A DNA stretch of 64,000 bases from Streptomyces jeddahensis (GCF_001642995.1 NZ_LOHS01000156.1:124001-188000), one strand, 5' to 3'. Counted from the first letter of the stretch, positions 16,789-25,377 are shown. Notes: generated by a model not told the origin, from the sequence alone. Numbers and translations: made by a program.

Positions 16789-17154
16789 ATGAGAGAGCGC
16801 AGACTGGTCGCCTGGGGTGCGGCGCTATGGACAGCCGCATCGCTGGCTCTTGCTGTGCCACAGGTCGCCGCGGCCGTTCCCAGGGAGTGTTCTTACATCT
16901 CAGCGACGTCTCGCCCCATACTTACGGACGGTGACACCGGCGTGGCGGTCAAGCAGGCGCAATGCCTGAGCAACATGTGGGGAGGCCAGCCGCCCAAGCT
17001 CACCCTCGACGGGGTCTTTGACTCTGTCATGCTGAAGAAGATCAAGTGGATCCAGGGCTGCCACGGTCTGCCGGAGAGCGGCGTCATCGAAGCGCGCACC
17101 TGGCAGGTCCTCTACCACCCGGCCCTGGACTGCTACAACCCCTATCCGGCCTGA
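16789..17154 (+). CDS. secreted peptidoglycan-binding-like protein
   Basis: A 121-residue secreted protein. The signal peptide (WGAALWTAASLALAVPQVAAA) is followed by a single PG_binding_1-like repeat: LTDGDTGVAVKQAQCLSNM, LTLDGVFDSVMLKKIKWIQG and SGVIEARTWQVL. Four cysteines in the mature part can form two disulfides. RBS GGAAGGAG lies five bases before ATG. Such single-domain proteins bind cell wall; no catalytic domain is attached. Ends in YNPYPA. Confidence 0.82.
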   Translation: MRERRLVAWGAALWTAASLALAVPQVAAAVPRECSYISATSRPILTDGDTGVAVKQAQCLSNMWGGQPPKLTLDGVFDSVMLKKIKWIQGCHGLPESGVIEARTWQVLYHPALDCYNPYPA

Positions 17155-17158
17155 TCAG

Positions 17159-17318
17159 CCCTCGCCGACTTGCTGAACTACTACAACCGCGAGGGCTCGC
17201 ACCCCGCGCTCGGAGGCCGGGTGCCCGCCATCGCCCTGTCTTCCAGTCCTTCAACCTCTTCGCCCACAAGACGATCCTCGCCAACGTGGCCCTTGCCCCC
17301 GGCGGATCCTCGGACTGA
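17159..17318 (+). pseudogene. transposase C-terminus scrap followed by ABC ATPase scrap
   Basis: The first about 26 codons (LADLLNYYNREGSHPALGG) match the C-terminal tail of IS3/IS481-type integrases. In another frame about 25 codons (VFQSFNLFAHKTILANVALA) match the Q-loop of amino-acid ABC transporter ATPases. Neither has a start or the rest of its gene. Confidence 0.5.
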
Positions 17319-17371
17319 GCAGGCAGGCCGCGGAGGAACGGGCGAGGGTGGTGTCGAGCTGAGGGAGAGAC

Positions 17372-17457
17372 GTGACCACCATTGCCGTCACCGGGCACAT
17401 GGACTTGACGGACGCCGGCATTCCCTCGGTACGGGCCGCCTTGGATCTCGGACGTGG
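17372..17457 (+). pseudogene. N-terminal fragment of a Rossmann-like hypothetical protein
   Basis: GTG-initiated reading TTIAVTGHMDLTDAGIPS continues to VRAALDL and then stops making sense where the convergent reductase gene ends. Streptomyces genomes carry a conserved protein starting this way; here only the first beta-alpha unit remains. GAGGGAGAG precedes the start. Confidence 0.4.
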
Positions 17458-17460
17458 CTT

Positions 17461-18168
17461 TCAGTAGCCGATCGTGAAGCGGCGCTGGACGAAACGCGGC
17501 AGCTCCGCCTCGTCGATCAGGGCGACAGCGGCGTCCTCCGCCGAAATGCGACTGCGTCCGTCGGCATCCAGGACGGGCTGGTCACCGCCGATCCGGAAGC
17601 GACCGGTGCGCTCGCCGGGGGCGATGTCCTCGGCGGGGCTGAAGTAGGTCCAGAGCCGGTTCGAGGTGCGCAGGACGTTCAAGGCGTCCCGGTGGCCGCG
17701 CACCGCCGCCGCGTATTCGCGGGGCAGCCCGAGCTGGTCGAGGCTGGCGTGCAGAAGCTGGTCGGAGTCGGCGCGTACCACTCCGGGCTCGACCTCCAGG
17801 CTGCCGGCGCCGCCGATCACGATCAGCCGGGTCCTGGGGTGGCTCTCCAGCGCCGTCAGGAGGGCCCGCGCCGCGGTGGCGTAGACCGTGGGATCGGCGA
17901 TCGAGCGCCGCACGGTGTCCGCGATGTCCTTGGCGGCATTGCCGGGCTGGAACCCGCTGATCAGCACGTCGAGGCCGGGCAGGACGGCGGCGATGCTCGT
18001 GGGTTCCAGGATGTCGACGCTTGCCCAGGTGATGTTCTCGCGCTTGTCGTTGATCTCCGCCTGCGAGGCATCGCGGCTGAACGCAGTGACGTGATGTCCC
18101 CGGTCGAGGGCTTCGGTGACGACCCTGCTGCCGATGGTTCCCGTGGCTCCGATGACTCCGATGTGCAT
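17461..18168 (-). CDS. NAD(P)-binding oxidoreductase, NmrA/atypical SDR-like
   Basis: A 235-residue Rossmann protein starting MHIGVIGATGTIGSRVVTEA. The GATGTIG motif is the NAD(P)-binding turn of NmrA/YwnB-type atypical SDRs. No Tyr-x3-Lys catalytic pair is evident, as usual in this branch. RLIVIGGAGSLEV and YFSPAEDIAPGERTG are family-typical. Divergent from a TetR regulator across 121 bp, a common pairing in which the repressor controls the reductase. The physiological substrate is unknown; a redox-sensing role is possible. Confidence 0.85.
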   Translation of the reverse strand: MHIGVIGATGTIGSRVVTEALDRGHHVTAFSRDASQAEINDKRENITWASVDILEPTSIAAVLPGLDVLISGFQPGNAAKDIADTVRRSIADPTVYATAARALLTALESHPRTRLIVIGGAGSLEVEPGVVRADSDQLLHASLDQLGLPREYAAAVRGHRDALNVLRTSNRLWTYFSPAEDIAPGERTGRFRIGGDQPVLDADGRSRISAEDAAVALIDEAELPRFVQRRFTIGY

Positions 18169-18289
18169 GGCTCTCCCCTATTCATGCGGACATGAGTGCG
18201 CGCCGACAACTCGGTGACACGGTGCAGATACTATACGCCGTGAAGTTTAGATACGGCCATCAATGGCGGTGACGCTGTAGAGTGTCCGG

Positions 18290-19027
18290 GTGGCAAGTAC
18301 AGGGAGCAGGGGGCGGCGCGAGCGGCTACGGGCTGAGACGACGGCCGAAATCAAGAACGTGGCACTCGAGTTGATGGCCTCGGGCGGACCCGACGCCATC
18401 ACGCTGCGGGCCATCGCCCGCGAGATGGGCATGACCGCCAACGCCATCTACGGCTACTTCGCCACCCGCGATGACCTGGTCACCACGCTCATCAACGACG
18501 TGTACACCGCGCTGGCCGACGCCGTGGACGCCGCCTGGGAAGCAGCCCCCGCCAAGGAACCGGCCGCCCGGATCCAGGCGTGGGCCGGCGCCTTCAGGAA
18601 CTGGGCGCTGGCCAACCCCGAGGGCTTCCGGCTCATCTACGGCGACCCCGTTCCCGGCTACCACGCCCCCGAGGGCGGCGCCGCCCCGGACGCCGCACGC
18701 CGGGTCTGCACGGGGCTCACCGCCCTCGCTGCAGCCGCCTGGCCCCATGCAGAACATCTCTATAAAGGCAGCGAGTTCGAGTGGTCGGACTTCGACCCCG
18801 GGCTTCTCGACAAGGTACGCCCGGCCTTCCCGGAACTGCCGCCCGCCGCCGTTGCGCTCGCACTGCGGATCTGGGGACATCTGCACGGTCTGGTGTCCCT
18901 GGAGGTCTACGGCCATATGCACACCCAGACGGTCAGCCCGGACAAACTCTTCCGCGAGGAACTGACCGAGCTCGTACGGGCATTGGGCATCACCGTAGGG
19001 CTGACGGACGGTACGCCCGCAAGCTGA
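18290..19027 (+). CDS. TetR family transcriptional regulator
   Basis: A 245-residue regulator. The HTH lies at about residues 12-58 (ALELMASGGPDAITLRAIAR, GMTANAIYGYFATRDDL). The C-terminal half has the TetR_C WHG-type pattern (WGHLHGLVSLEVYGHM). GTG start with a weak ribosome-binding sequence; no better start is nearby. Divergent from the NmrA-like reductase, its likely target. The stop is 40 bp from the left end of an IS3 element. Confidence 0.9.
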   Translation: MASTGSRGRRERLRAETTAEIKNVALELMASGGPDAITLRAIAREMGMTANAIYGYFATRDDLVTTLINDVYTALADAVDAAWEAAPAKEPAARIQAWAGAFRNWALANPEGFRLIYGDPVPGYHAPEGGAAPDAARRVCTGLTALAAAAWPHAEHLYKGSEFEWSDFDPGLLDKVRPAFPELPPAAVALALRIWGHLHGLVSLEVYGHMHTQTVSPDKLFREELTELVRALGITVGLTDGTPAS

Positions 19028-19067
19028 GCCAGCTGTTGACCCTTTACGCCCCCACAGGGAGGCGATG

Positions 19068-19965
19068 TGAACCGCTCCGGGATTGGTGGAGGCTCTATGC
19101 GTTGACTCCAGCCGCCGATTGGGGCTGGTGTTGAGCGTAGTTGTTGGTCTCGTGTTCGTGGGGCGGGATGTTTCGGGTGGCGCTGTGGAGGCGCTGGCTG
19201 TTGAACCAGTCGCCCCATTCCGCGGTGGCGAGTTCGACGTCGGCGAGGCCGTGCCAGGGCTTGCGGGGCTTGATCAGCTCCGTCTTGTAGAGGCCGATCT
19301 GGGACTCCATGAGCGCGTTGTCCAGGGCGTCGCCGACGGTGCCGACGGAGGCGTCGATGCCGGCGTCGAGGAGGTGGGCGATGAACGCAAAAGACGTGTA
19401 CTGACTGCCCGCATCCGAGTGATGAATCAGCTTGGTCCGGCGGCGGTGCCTGCGCGGTCGCGGCGCCATAAGGCGATGTCGAGGGCATCGAGGACGAGCT
19501 TGGCCCGCTTGCTGGTGGATGCGGACCAGCCGACAACCGCTCTGGAGAACACGTCCACGACGAATGCGACGTAGACGATGCTGGACCAGGTGGCGACGTA
19601 GGTGAAGTCGGCGACCCACCGCTCGTTCTCGTTCGGACGAGACGCGGTGATCTCGTTGGCCCGCCTCAGCTCGGCGTTCTCCGCCCTCAGCCGCTTGATC
19701 TCCGCGGCCTCCTCGGACGTGACACCAGGCCGTTGGCCGCCGTCGACCTCGGCCTTGTGAACCCATGTCCGCACCGTCTCGGCGGCACCAATGACCAATT
19801 TCGCGACGACCGCCTTCATCGCGGCCCACTCAGTTGGGTAGTTGGGGCGGATCTCCGCGACCATGCGTACCGCGCGCTCGCGAAGCTCGGCAGGGTAAGG
19901 GGACGGACGGGCCATGACTCGATCCTCTCGGGGAATCGAGCCTCCATCAGACCCGGAGCGGTTCA
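19068..19965 (-). mobile_element. IS3-family insertion sequence, internally deleted
   Basis: Bounded by 28-bp inverted repeats beginning TGAACCGCTCCGGG at 19068 and, on the other strand, at 19965; the two arms differ at only a few positions in the middle. At 898 bp it is shorter than a normal IS3 (about 1.2-1.3 kb). No 3-bp target duplication is obvious. The content is one fused, frameshifted transposase reading. Confidence 0.85.
19099..19915 (-). pseudogene. IS3 transposase, orfA fused to orfB by deletion, frameshifted
   Basis: orfA begins MARPSPYPAELRERAVRM and runs through its leucine zipper (EIKRLRAENAELRRANEI). It then jumps near 19640 directly into the middle of orfB (NERWVADFTYVATWSSIVY), so the orfA/orfB junction and the N-terminal part of orfB are missing. 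Near 19435 a frameshift separates VLDALDIALWRRD from IHHSDAGSQYTS and the terminal ESQIGLYKTELI. The later DDE residues exist but in two frames. Inactive. Confidence 0.85.
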
Positions 19966-20340
19966 ACTCCAGTAGACCCGCAGATCGTTGAAGTGTGCAG
20001 GTTCGGTCATGGGTTTCGTAACGCTCTGCCTGTCTACCGGCAGCGGTGAGCAGATCAACTACTCACGCCCAACGCTGCTCCCTCTGGCTCCCGGTAACTA
20101 GCGCATACCGAGAGCCACGAGGTCCTGGCAACGTCGGCCTGTGACGTGTTGGTGGCTAATGCTGCTCCCGTACGACTGCGGCGGTCCTCCATGCAGTTGT
20201 GATCAGCGATGCCATGGATACGAGGGCGTTATCTGCGGAACAACTTCAGACCCGTCCGTCCGCCGACGCTTTGTCAGCCGCCACCAGGGCCGAGGCCAAC
20301 GAAGGCTTAGCGCACGATCTGACACGGTATTCTCAACCCC
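19966..20340. other. gene-less stretch between IS3 and the STAND gene
   Basis: Less G+C-rich than its surroundings, with no supported ORF, repeat or RNA. It may contain the missing 3' end of the TPR gene: a minus-strand frame stays open through GEAIGAQGVENTVS, but this has no TPR character. Confidence 0.3.
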
Positions 20341-21180
20341 TTGGGCGCCGATGGCCTCACCGAAACCGGCGGACCTCCTGCAGGGCATCGTCAAGGTTGT
20401 TGAGCGCCATGGCTTCGCCGCGGCGATCGTCGCATTCGCGGAAGGCGGCGGCGGCCTGGGTGTGGGCGTCGACGGCCTCATCGAACCGGCGCACGTTCCG
20501 CAGGGCGACGCCAAGGTTGTCCAGCGCCCCGGCTTCGCGGTGGCGGGCGCCGTACTCGCGGTAGACGGCGGCGGCCTGGGTGTGGGCGTCGACGGCCATA
20601 TCGAACCGGCGCACCTCGACCAGGGTGCTGCCAAGGTTGTTGAGCGCCATGGCTTCGAGGTAGGGGGCGCCGTACTCGCGGAAGGCGGCGGCGGCCTGGG
20701 TGTGGGCGTCGACGGCCTCATCGAACCGGCGCACGTTCCGCAGGGCAACGCCAAGGTTGTCCAGTGCCATGGCTTCACTGGGGCGGTCGCTGAGCTCGCG
20801 GAACGCGTCGGCGGCCTGGGTCAAGGAGTCGATGGCCTTATCGAACCGGCGCAGCTCGACCAGGGCGCTGCCAAGGTTGAGCAGCACCGTGGCTTCGCCG
20901 TAGCTGTCGCCGTGCTCGCGGAAGGCGTCGGCGGCCCGGGTCAAGGAGTTGATGGCCTTATCGAACCGGCGCGCCCCCTGCAAGGCATTGCCAAGGTTGT
21001 TCAGCGCCCTGCCTTCGCCGCGGCGGTCGCCGCATTTACGGAAGGCGTCGGCGGCCTGGGTGTGGGCGTCGACGGCCTCATCGAACCGGCGCACCTCCTG
21101 CAGGGCGCTGCCGAGGCTGTTCAGCGCCCTGCCTTCGCCGCGGCGGTCGCCGCATTCGCGGAAGAGTGCTAAGGCTGTGG
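20341..21180 (-). repeat. seven tandem 120-bp units encoding TPR repeats
   Basis: Period exactly 120 bp (40 codons), in register from 20341. Neighbouring units are nearly identical in places: the first 60 bases of the units starting 20461 and 20701 differ at one position (20507/20747). The 36 bases from 21001 equal those from 21121. Each unit encodes a TPR pattern such as EAMALNNLGVALRNVRRFDE then AVDAHTQAAAAFREYG. Such DNA-level homogeneity suggests recent duplication or gene conversion. Confidence 0.93.
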
Positions 21181-22636
21181 TGGTGACGTTGATCAAGTCG
21201 TCGAAGTAGCGGCGGAGTTCGAGGTATTGGGCGAGGGCGAAGGCGAGAGCGGTACTGGTGTCCGGGTGGCCGAGCGGTGGGGGTGCGGTGGCGGTGGCGA
21301 CCAGGTTGAGGCGTTCGTCGTCCAGCCAGGCCAGCGCGTGGTGGCGGTCGGCGAATCGGGGGGAGCGGGTGCCGGGCAGGGTCTGCAGGTGGGTGTCGGC
21401 GGCCAGGGTGGAGTTGCGGTAGTGGTCGTGCAGGCGGGTCTGGGCGGCAGCGCGCTGGTCGGTGTCGGCGTGGATGTGTCCGTGCTCGTTGGCGTAGAGG
21501 CGCACCAGGTCGTGCAGGCGCCAGCGGCCCCAGATGTGTCCGGGTTCGATCAAGTGGGCGCGGGCGAGGTCCTGTAGGAGCTCTTCTGCCGTGGGTTGGT
21601 CTGCGCCGATCAGGTATGAGGCGGATTCGGTGGATAGGTTCGGGCCGACGTTGAGCGGCAGCAGCCGGAACAGGCGACCGTGGTCGGGGTTGAGGTGCTG
21701 GTAGGACAGGTCGAAGGCCGCACGCACCGCACGGTCCTCGCGGTGTAACCGGTCCAGCCGGGTGTGCGCCGCCTCCAGGGCCTGTGCCAGGGAGGCCAAG
21801 GGGCGGTTGGGGGCGTCGGCGAGCAGGGCGGCGGCGATGCGCAGGGCCAGGGGCAGGCCCGCGCACAACCGGGCGATCGTGGCGGCGTGCTCGGCGTCGT
21901 CGGTCACCCGGGTGTCGGCGGGGCCGCGGGCTTGCAGGAGAGCTTGGTGGAGCAACTCGACCGAGGCGCGCTCGCTAAGGACGTCCAGGTCGTGCAGGCG
22001 GGCGTCAACGTCCAGGGTGTGGCGAGAGGTAAGCAGGGCCGCGGTGGTGCCGTCAGTGGGCAGCAGCGGGCGGGCCTGCTCCGCGGTGGAGACGTTGTCG
22101 ATGACGACCAGGACCCGGCGGCCTTGCTCCGCGAAGCCGGCCAGCACGCTGCGGTACAGCCGGGAGCGGTCCTGCAGCTCGGCGGGGATGTGCTCGCCCG
22201 GCATGCCCAGCGCGCGCAGGAGGCCGTCGAGGGCCCGTTGGGGGGACAGTTGGCGTTCTGGGTCATAGCCGAACATGTCAACGAACAGAACTCCGCCGGG
22301 AAACCAGCCGGGCTGCTTGAGTGCCCGGGCAGCGGTCTGCACGACCAGTTCGGTCTTACCGACCCCGGCCAGTCCCGCCACCGCCGCCACCATCACCGTC
22401 TGTTGCGGCCCCCGGCCCGGTGCCAGCACCTCAAGCAGCTCCTCGACCTGTTCGTCGCGGCCGGTGAAGGTGGCCGTGGCGGTGGGCAGGCCGGACAGTG
22501 CCGGGGTGATCTGCGGGGGCAACTGCACAGTGATGTCCCGGCCCTGGATCACCGCGTGGAAGAAGACACCACCGCTGATCTGGTTCTCCACCGGCGAGCC
22601 TGCGTCGTCCGCGCCGCCGGAGTACGTATTGGCCAT
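20357..22636 (-). CDS. NB-ARC/STAND ATPase with TPR sensor array
   Basis: A 759-residue signal-transducing ATPase. Residues 18-37 carry a short motif QISGGVFFHAVIQGRDI. The NB-ARC domain follows, with FTGRDEQVEELLEVL, Walker A GLAGVGKTEL (88-97), Walker B RRVLVVIDNV, sensor LLTSRHTLDV and a GLPLAL motif. A winged-helix region and then about 8-9 TPRs fill residues 450-759, seven of them from the 120-bp repeat array. The C-terminus ends abruptly (EVRRFR) because the last unit has one extra A (20360-20365), so the protein is probably truncated relative to its ancestor. ATG lies 5 bp after the partner gene's stop, so they form an operon. STAND/TPR proteins act as NLR-like sensors; ligand and effector are unknown. 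Confidence 0.88.
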   Translation of the reverse strand: MANTYSGGADDAGSPVENQISGGVFFHAVIQGRDITVQLPPQITPALSGLPTATATFTGRDEQVEELLEVLAPGRGPQQTVMVAAVAGLAGVGKTELVVQTAARALKQPGWFPGGVLFVDMFGYDPERQLSPQRALDGLLRALGMPGEHIPAELQDRSRLYRSVLAGFAEQGRRVLVVIDNVSTAEQARPLLPTDGTTAALLTSRHTLDVDARLHDLDVLSERASVELLHQALLQARGPADTRVTDDAEHAATIARLCAGLPLALRIAAALLADAPNRPLASLAQALEAAHTRLDRLHREDRAVRAAFDLSYQHLNPDHGRLFRLLPLNVGPNLSTESASYLIGADQPTAEELLQDLARAHLIEPGHIWGRWRLHDLVRLYANEHGHIHADTDQRAAAQTRLHDHYRNSTLAADTHLQTLPGTRSPRFADRHHALAWLDDERLNLVATATAPPPLGHPDTSTALAFALAQYLELRRYFDDLINVTTTALALFRECGDRRGEGRALNSLGSALQEVRRFDEAVDAHTQAADAFRKCGDRRGEGRALNNLGNALQGARRFDKAINSLTRAADAFREHGDSYGEATVLLNLGSALVELRRFDKAIDSLTQAADAFRELSDRPSEAMALDNLGVALRNVRRFDEAVDAHTQAAAAFREYGAPYLEAMALNNLGSTLVEVRRFDMAVDAHTQAAAVYREYGARHREAGALDNLGVALRNVRRFDEAVDAHTQAAAAFRECDDRRGEAMALNNLDDALQEVRRFR

Positions 22637-22641
22637 GCAGG

Positions 22642-23091
22642 TCAGCTCTGTGTGGAGGGTGTATCGGGGCCGCGGTCGGCCGGAGGTGGGGGCGGGGTGG
22701 TGAAGGAGATCCTGGAGAAGGTCTGGCCCTGGAGCGTCGGCCCGTGGAAAGTGCCGCCGCTGATCGTGTTGTGCACCTCACCGTCGCCGGTGCGCACCAG
22801 CCTCGCCTGCTCATTCCATTGCTCCAAGCCGGCGCGGAAGTCTGCATCCACCGCCGCCCGCACCGCCAGCGCGGTACTCAACCTCTGCGCGGGCGCCGGA
22901 TCGGCTGGGGCCCGCTCCAGCTCTGCCAGCTCTGCCACCCCCGAACTCACCGCGGGAACATCCTCGGTGTCCTGGCCGCCCCGGAACGGGCGCCGCACCA
23001 ATTCACTCAGCGCTGCCCACGCCTGCCGACCGATCTCACCACCCACGCCACCTGCCAACGCCGCCAGCAGCCCCACCGATACCGGATCCAC
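22642..23091 (-). CDS. small STAND-associated protein with ISGG/QGQ motif
   Basis: A 149-residue protein. The N-terminus is a hydrophobic small-residue helix (VGLLAALAGGVGGEIG), then a helical middle (ALAVRAAVDADFRAGLEQW). The tail motif NTISGGTFHGPTLQGQTF closely parallels the N-terminal ISGG...QGRDI motif of the adjacent NB-ARC protein. GTG start with GGGAG eight bases upstream. The helical domain may be a membrane-targeting or adaptor effector; the shared motif suggests homotypic interaction between the two proteins. No enzyme motif seen. Confidence 0.7.
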   Translation of the reverse strand: MDPVSVGLLAALAGGVGGEIGRQAWAALSELVRRPFRGGQDTEDVPAVSSGVAELAELERAPADPAPAQRLSTALAVRAAVDADFRAGLEQWNEQARLVRTGDGEVHNTISGGTFHGPTLQGQTFSRISFTTPPPPPADRGPDTPSTQS

Positions 23092-23224
23092 CCCGCAACG
23101 CTCCCCATCTACACGCCGAACGGAAGTAGACACGCTACGAGATACCGTGCCTCCGCCGCGGGTAAACCCGACCTGCCGTCCACCACCACAGATGTCGTCA
23201 CAGCCAACTCGTCCGACGCCGTGT

Positions 23225-23791
23225 TCAAACGCGCCAGGACCGGATGAGTTCGGCGCAGGCGTAGACGTTGGTGTGGCCTGCGCGGGCCTCCTTGGCGAGG
23301 TCGATGAAGCCGCCGTACGGCGGGGCGAGTCCTTCGCCGGAGGCGTGCATGTAGGAGATGGCGACCATCGCGGCGAAGGCGGGGTTGCGTGCCGGCAGCG
23401 GGCGGACGCTGACGATTTCGTGGAAGAGCGCGGCCGCGCGCCAGGATGCATCTGGGACGTATCCGAGCTTGGGGGTGCTGACCTTGTGGCGGGCGGTGGC
23501 ATCCGACACGGCGATGCACAATACGCCGCTGTCGGGTGCGAGCGTCAGCCGCACCTCGAAGTCCCGCCCCGGTACGCGCCCGTGCGTCACCGCGTTCGCT
23601 GCGAGTTCCGCCACGATCAGGGCGGCGGAGTCGGAGAGGTCGCTGCCGTACTCGATGCCCCACGAGCTGAGTTGTTCGACGGCGAGGAGACATACGAGTC
23701 GTGCACCTCGACGGGTGGAGCTGAACCGTTGCCTGAACGCACGTACGGTAGTCGGCAGTTGCGTCTCCACGGCGTCCACTGAAGATGTCAT
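23225..23791 (-). CDS. chimeric ORF: HATPase (anti-sigma-like) N-terminus fused to Doc toxin C-terminus
   Basis: 188 residues in one uninterrupted frame. Residues 1-98 are the first half of a SpoIIAB/RsbW-type ATP-binding protein, including its N box (AALIVAELAANAVTHG) and LCIAVSDA. From residue about 99 the sequence switches to the end of an actinobacterial Doc/Fic-type toxin: ARHKVSTPKLGYVPDASWR, LPARNPAFAAMVAISYMHAS, GFIDLAKEARAG and CAELIRSWRV. The HATPase G boxes and the N-terminal Doc part are both missing. The divergent XRE/DUF397 pair normally accompanies an intact HATPase, so a deletion has probably joined two neighbouring genes. May or may not make a stable protein. Confidence 0.75.
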   Translation of the reverse strand: MTSSVDAVETQLPTTVRAFRQRFSSTRRGARLVCLLAVEQLSSWGIEYGSDLSDSAALIVAELAANAVTHGRVPGRDFEVRLTLAPDSGVLCIAVSDATARHKVSTPKLGYVPDASWRAAALFHEIVSVRPLPARNPAFAAMVAISYMHASGEGLAPPYGGFIDLAKEARAGHTNVYACAELIRSWRV

Positions 23792-23948
23792 GCGTCCACC
23801 GTGTCGGTATCGCCGCAGTTCATGCGATGACGACAGCTCGTACGGAGAGCAGCGTACGAGCTCACCCTCTGGACGGTACGGGTAACCGACCGTGAGCATG
23901 GGCCGTTGCACCTGCGACGAGTGCGGCAAGCACGACGAGGGGGTCGCC

Positions 23949-24773
23949 ATGGGGAACAGCAGCTGTGAACCCGAACCGTCCGACAGCCTCAAGGCGTTCG
24001 GGGCCGTTCTCAAGGTCTTCCGCGAACGGGCCTCGCTGACGCAGGAGCAGTTCGCGCTGCTGGTCAGATACTCGGCGCACTTCGTCGGCTCGATCGAGCA
24101 GGGGCGGCGCCTGCCGCCCGGCGACTTCGTCGAGCAGGCGGAGGAGGTCCTGGACGCGTTCGGTGTGCTGCGGGCGGTCGCCAAGCATGTGTCGCGGCAG
24201 CGCGGGCTGGCTGCCTGGTTCCGGCTATGGGCCCAACTGGAGGCGGCGGCGGTCAGCCTGTGTACGTACGAGTGCCGAGTGGTGCCGGGGTTGCTGCAGA
24301 CGGAGGCGTACGCGCGGGCCGTGATGCTCAACGTCCCGCCGCCGCCCACCGAGGAGCAACTGGAGGAGCGGATCGCGGCGCGTCTGGAACGGCAGAAGCT
24401 GCTGACCCGCAAGCCGCCGATCGCGTTCAGCTTCATCATCGAGGAGTCGGTGCTGCTGCGGCGCACGGGCGGCGACGACATCACGCGCGAGCTTCTCGAC
24501 CACCTCATCGCCTGTGTGGGGTTGTGGAACGTCGAGTTGCAGATCATGCCGCTCACGCAGCCGCACCATGCCGGGACGGACGGTCCGATGCAGTTCCTTG
24601 AGACGCCGGACCACAAGTGGCTGGGCTACTCGGAGGGGCAGCAGACGGGCCAGCTGATCTCCGGCCCGAAAGACGTCAGCCTGATGCAGATGCGCTATGC
24701 CAAGATGCGCTCACAGGCCCTGTCCCCGGCGGACTCGGCGGACCTGTTGAAGCGGATGCGAGGAGCGCTATGA
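23949..24773 (+). CDS. XRE-family regulator with DUF5753 (Scr1/WhiJ-like)
   Basis: A 274-residue DNA-binding protein. The HTH is at about residues 12-62 (LKVFRERASLTQEQFALLVRY, VGSIEQGRRLPPGDF). The DUF5753 domain follows, with its conserved VVPGLLQTEAYARAV, ARLERQKLL, FIIEESVLLRRTGG and LQIMPLT. Such proteins pair with DUF397 peptides and a HATPase in WhiJ/AbaA-type loci that influence development and antibiotic production. ATG at 23949 has GAGGGGG upstream; an earlier in-frame start at 23892 would add a Cys-rich extension (CTCDECGKH). The stop overlaps the DUF397 start (ATGA). Confidence 0.92.
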   Translation: MGNSSCEPEPSDSLKAFGAVLKVFRERASLTQEQFALLVRYSAHFVGSIEQGRRLPPGDFVEQAEEVLDAFGVLRAVAKHVSRQRGLAAWFRLWAQLEAAAVSLCTYECRVVPGLLQTEAYARAVMLNVPPPPTEEQLEERIAARLERQKLLTRKPPIAFSFIIEESVLLRRTGGDDITRELLDHLIACVGLWNVELQIMPLTQPHHAGTDGPMQFLETPDHKWLGYSEGQQTGQLISGPKDVSLMQMRYAKMRSQALSPADSADLLKRMRGAL

Positions 24774-24955
24774 GCACCAGCGACGAGCTGAACTGGTTCA
24801 AGAGCAGCTACAGCGGCTCCCAGGGGGACAGCTGCGTGGAGGTCGCTCACCGGCCCGACGCGGTCTACGTCCGTGACTCCAAGGAGAAGGAAGGGCCGCG
24901 GTTCGCGGTTGCCCCGACGGCTTGGGTGGATTTCATCCGGTATGTAGCTTTCTGA
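24770..24955 (+). CDS. DUF397 domain protein
   Basis: A 61-residue protein made of a single DUF397 domain: LNWFKSSYSGSQGDSCVEVA, VYVRDSKEKEGP and WVDFIRYV. Translationally coupled by a 4-base overlap to the XRE regulator, the standard actinomycete arrangement. In some systems the DUF397 peptide acts as a toxin-like or regulatory partner of the XRE protein; here the role is inferred from that pairing. Confidence 0.93.
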   Translation: MSTSDELNWFKSSYSGSQGDSCVEVAHRPDAVYVRDSKEKEGPRFAVAPTAWVDFIRYVAF

Positions 24956-25034
24956 TACGGCCGAGAGGTCTGGAGTCCGCAGGGGCGTGGGCGCATAGTT
25001 CACGCCATGTTGGTCTCGAACGCAGGGAGTTGGC

Positions 25035-25154
25035 ATGAGCCTCAGCTTCCATCGCAACGCCGACGGTTCGACGGCCGTAGGCGTGGCCTTGCCCTCGCCG
25101 TCGTGGTTCAGCCGAAGCTCCCATGCGTTCAGAACGTGCCCGCAGCCAAGGTGA
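25035..25154 (+). CDS. possible truncated small ORF
   Basis: 39 codons starting MSLSFHRNADGSTAVGVA, with AGGGAG six bases upstream of ATG. The first half looks like a real protein N-terminus; the second half (SPSWFSRSSHAFRTCPQ) does not. Unrecognised; possibly the stub of a lost gene. The rest of 24956-25377 shows nothing else. Confidence 0.3.
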   Translation: MSLSFHRNADGSTAVGVALPSPSWFSRSSHAFRTCPQPR

Positions 25155-25377
25155 GTTGACCGAGTCAACCAGGGGGACGCCTGGAAGCTGCCGCTATGAT
25201 CCGCGTGGGAGTTCAATCGTTCGAGAACGTGGTGAATGTGCTCCGTGCGACGCCTTTGCTCGGCCTGCGTCCCCCGTGTCACAGATGGGCTGCAAGAGTC
25301 AATTGCCCTGGGGTTGCCCGGTGATGATGTGGCGGAGCATGTGAGCGGTTTGTCGGGCACGTTGATAGGGGCTGCTG

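Noticed and set aside
20341..21180. Regular repeats as a CRISPR array
   Set aside because: The period is 120 bp with no repeat/spacer structure, and the sequence encodes TPRs in frame.
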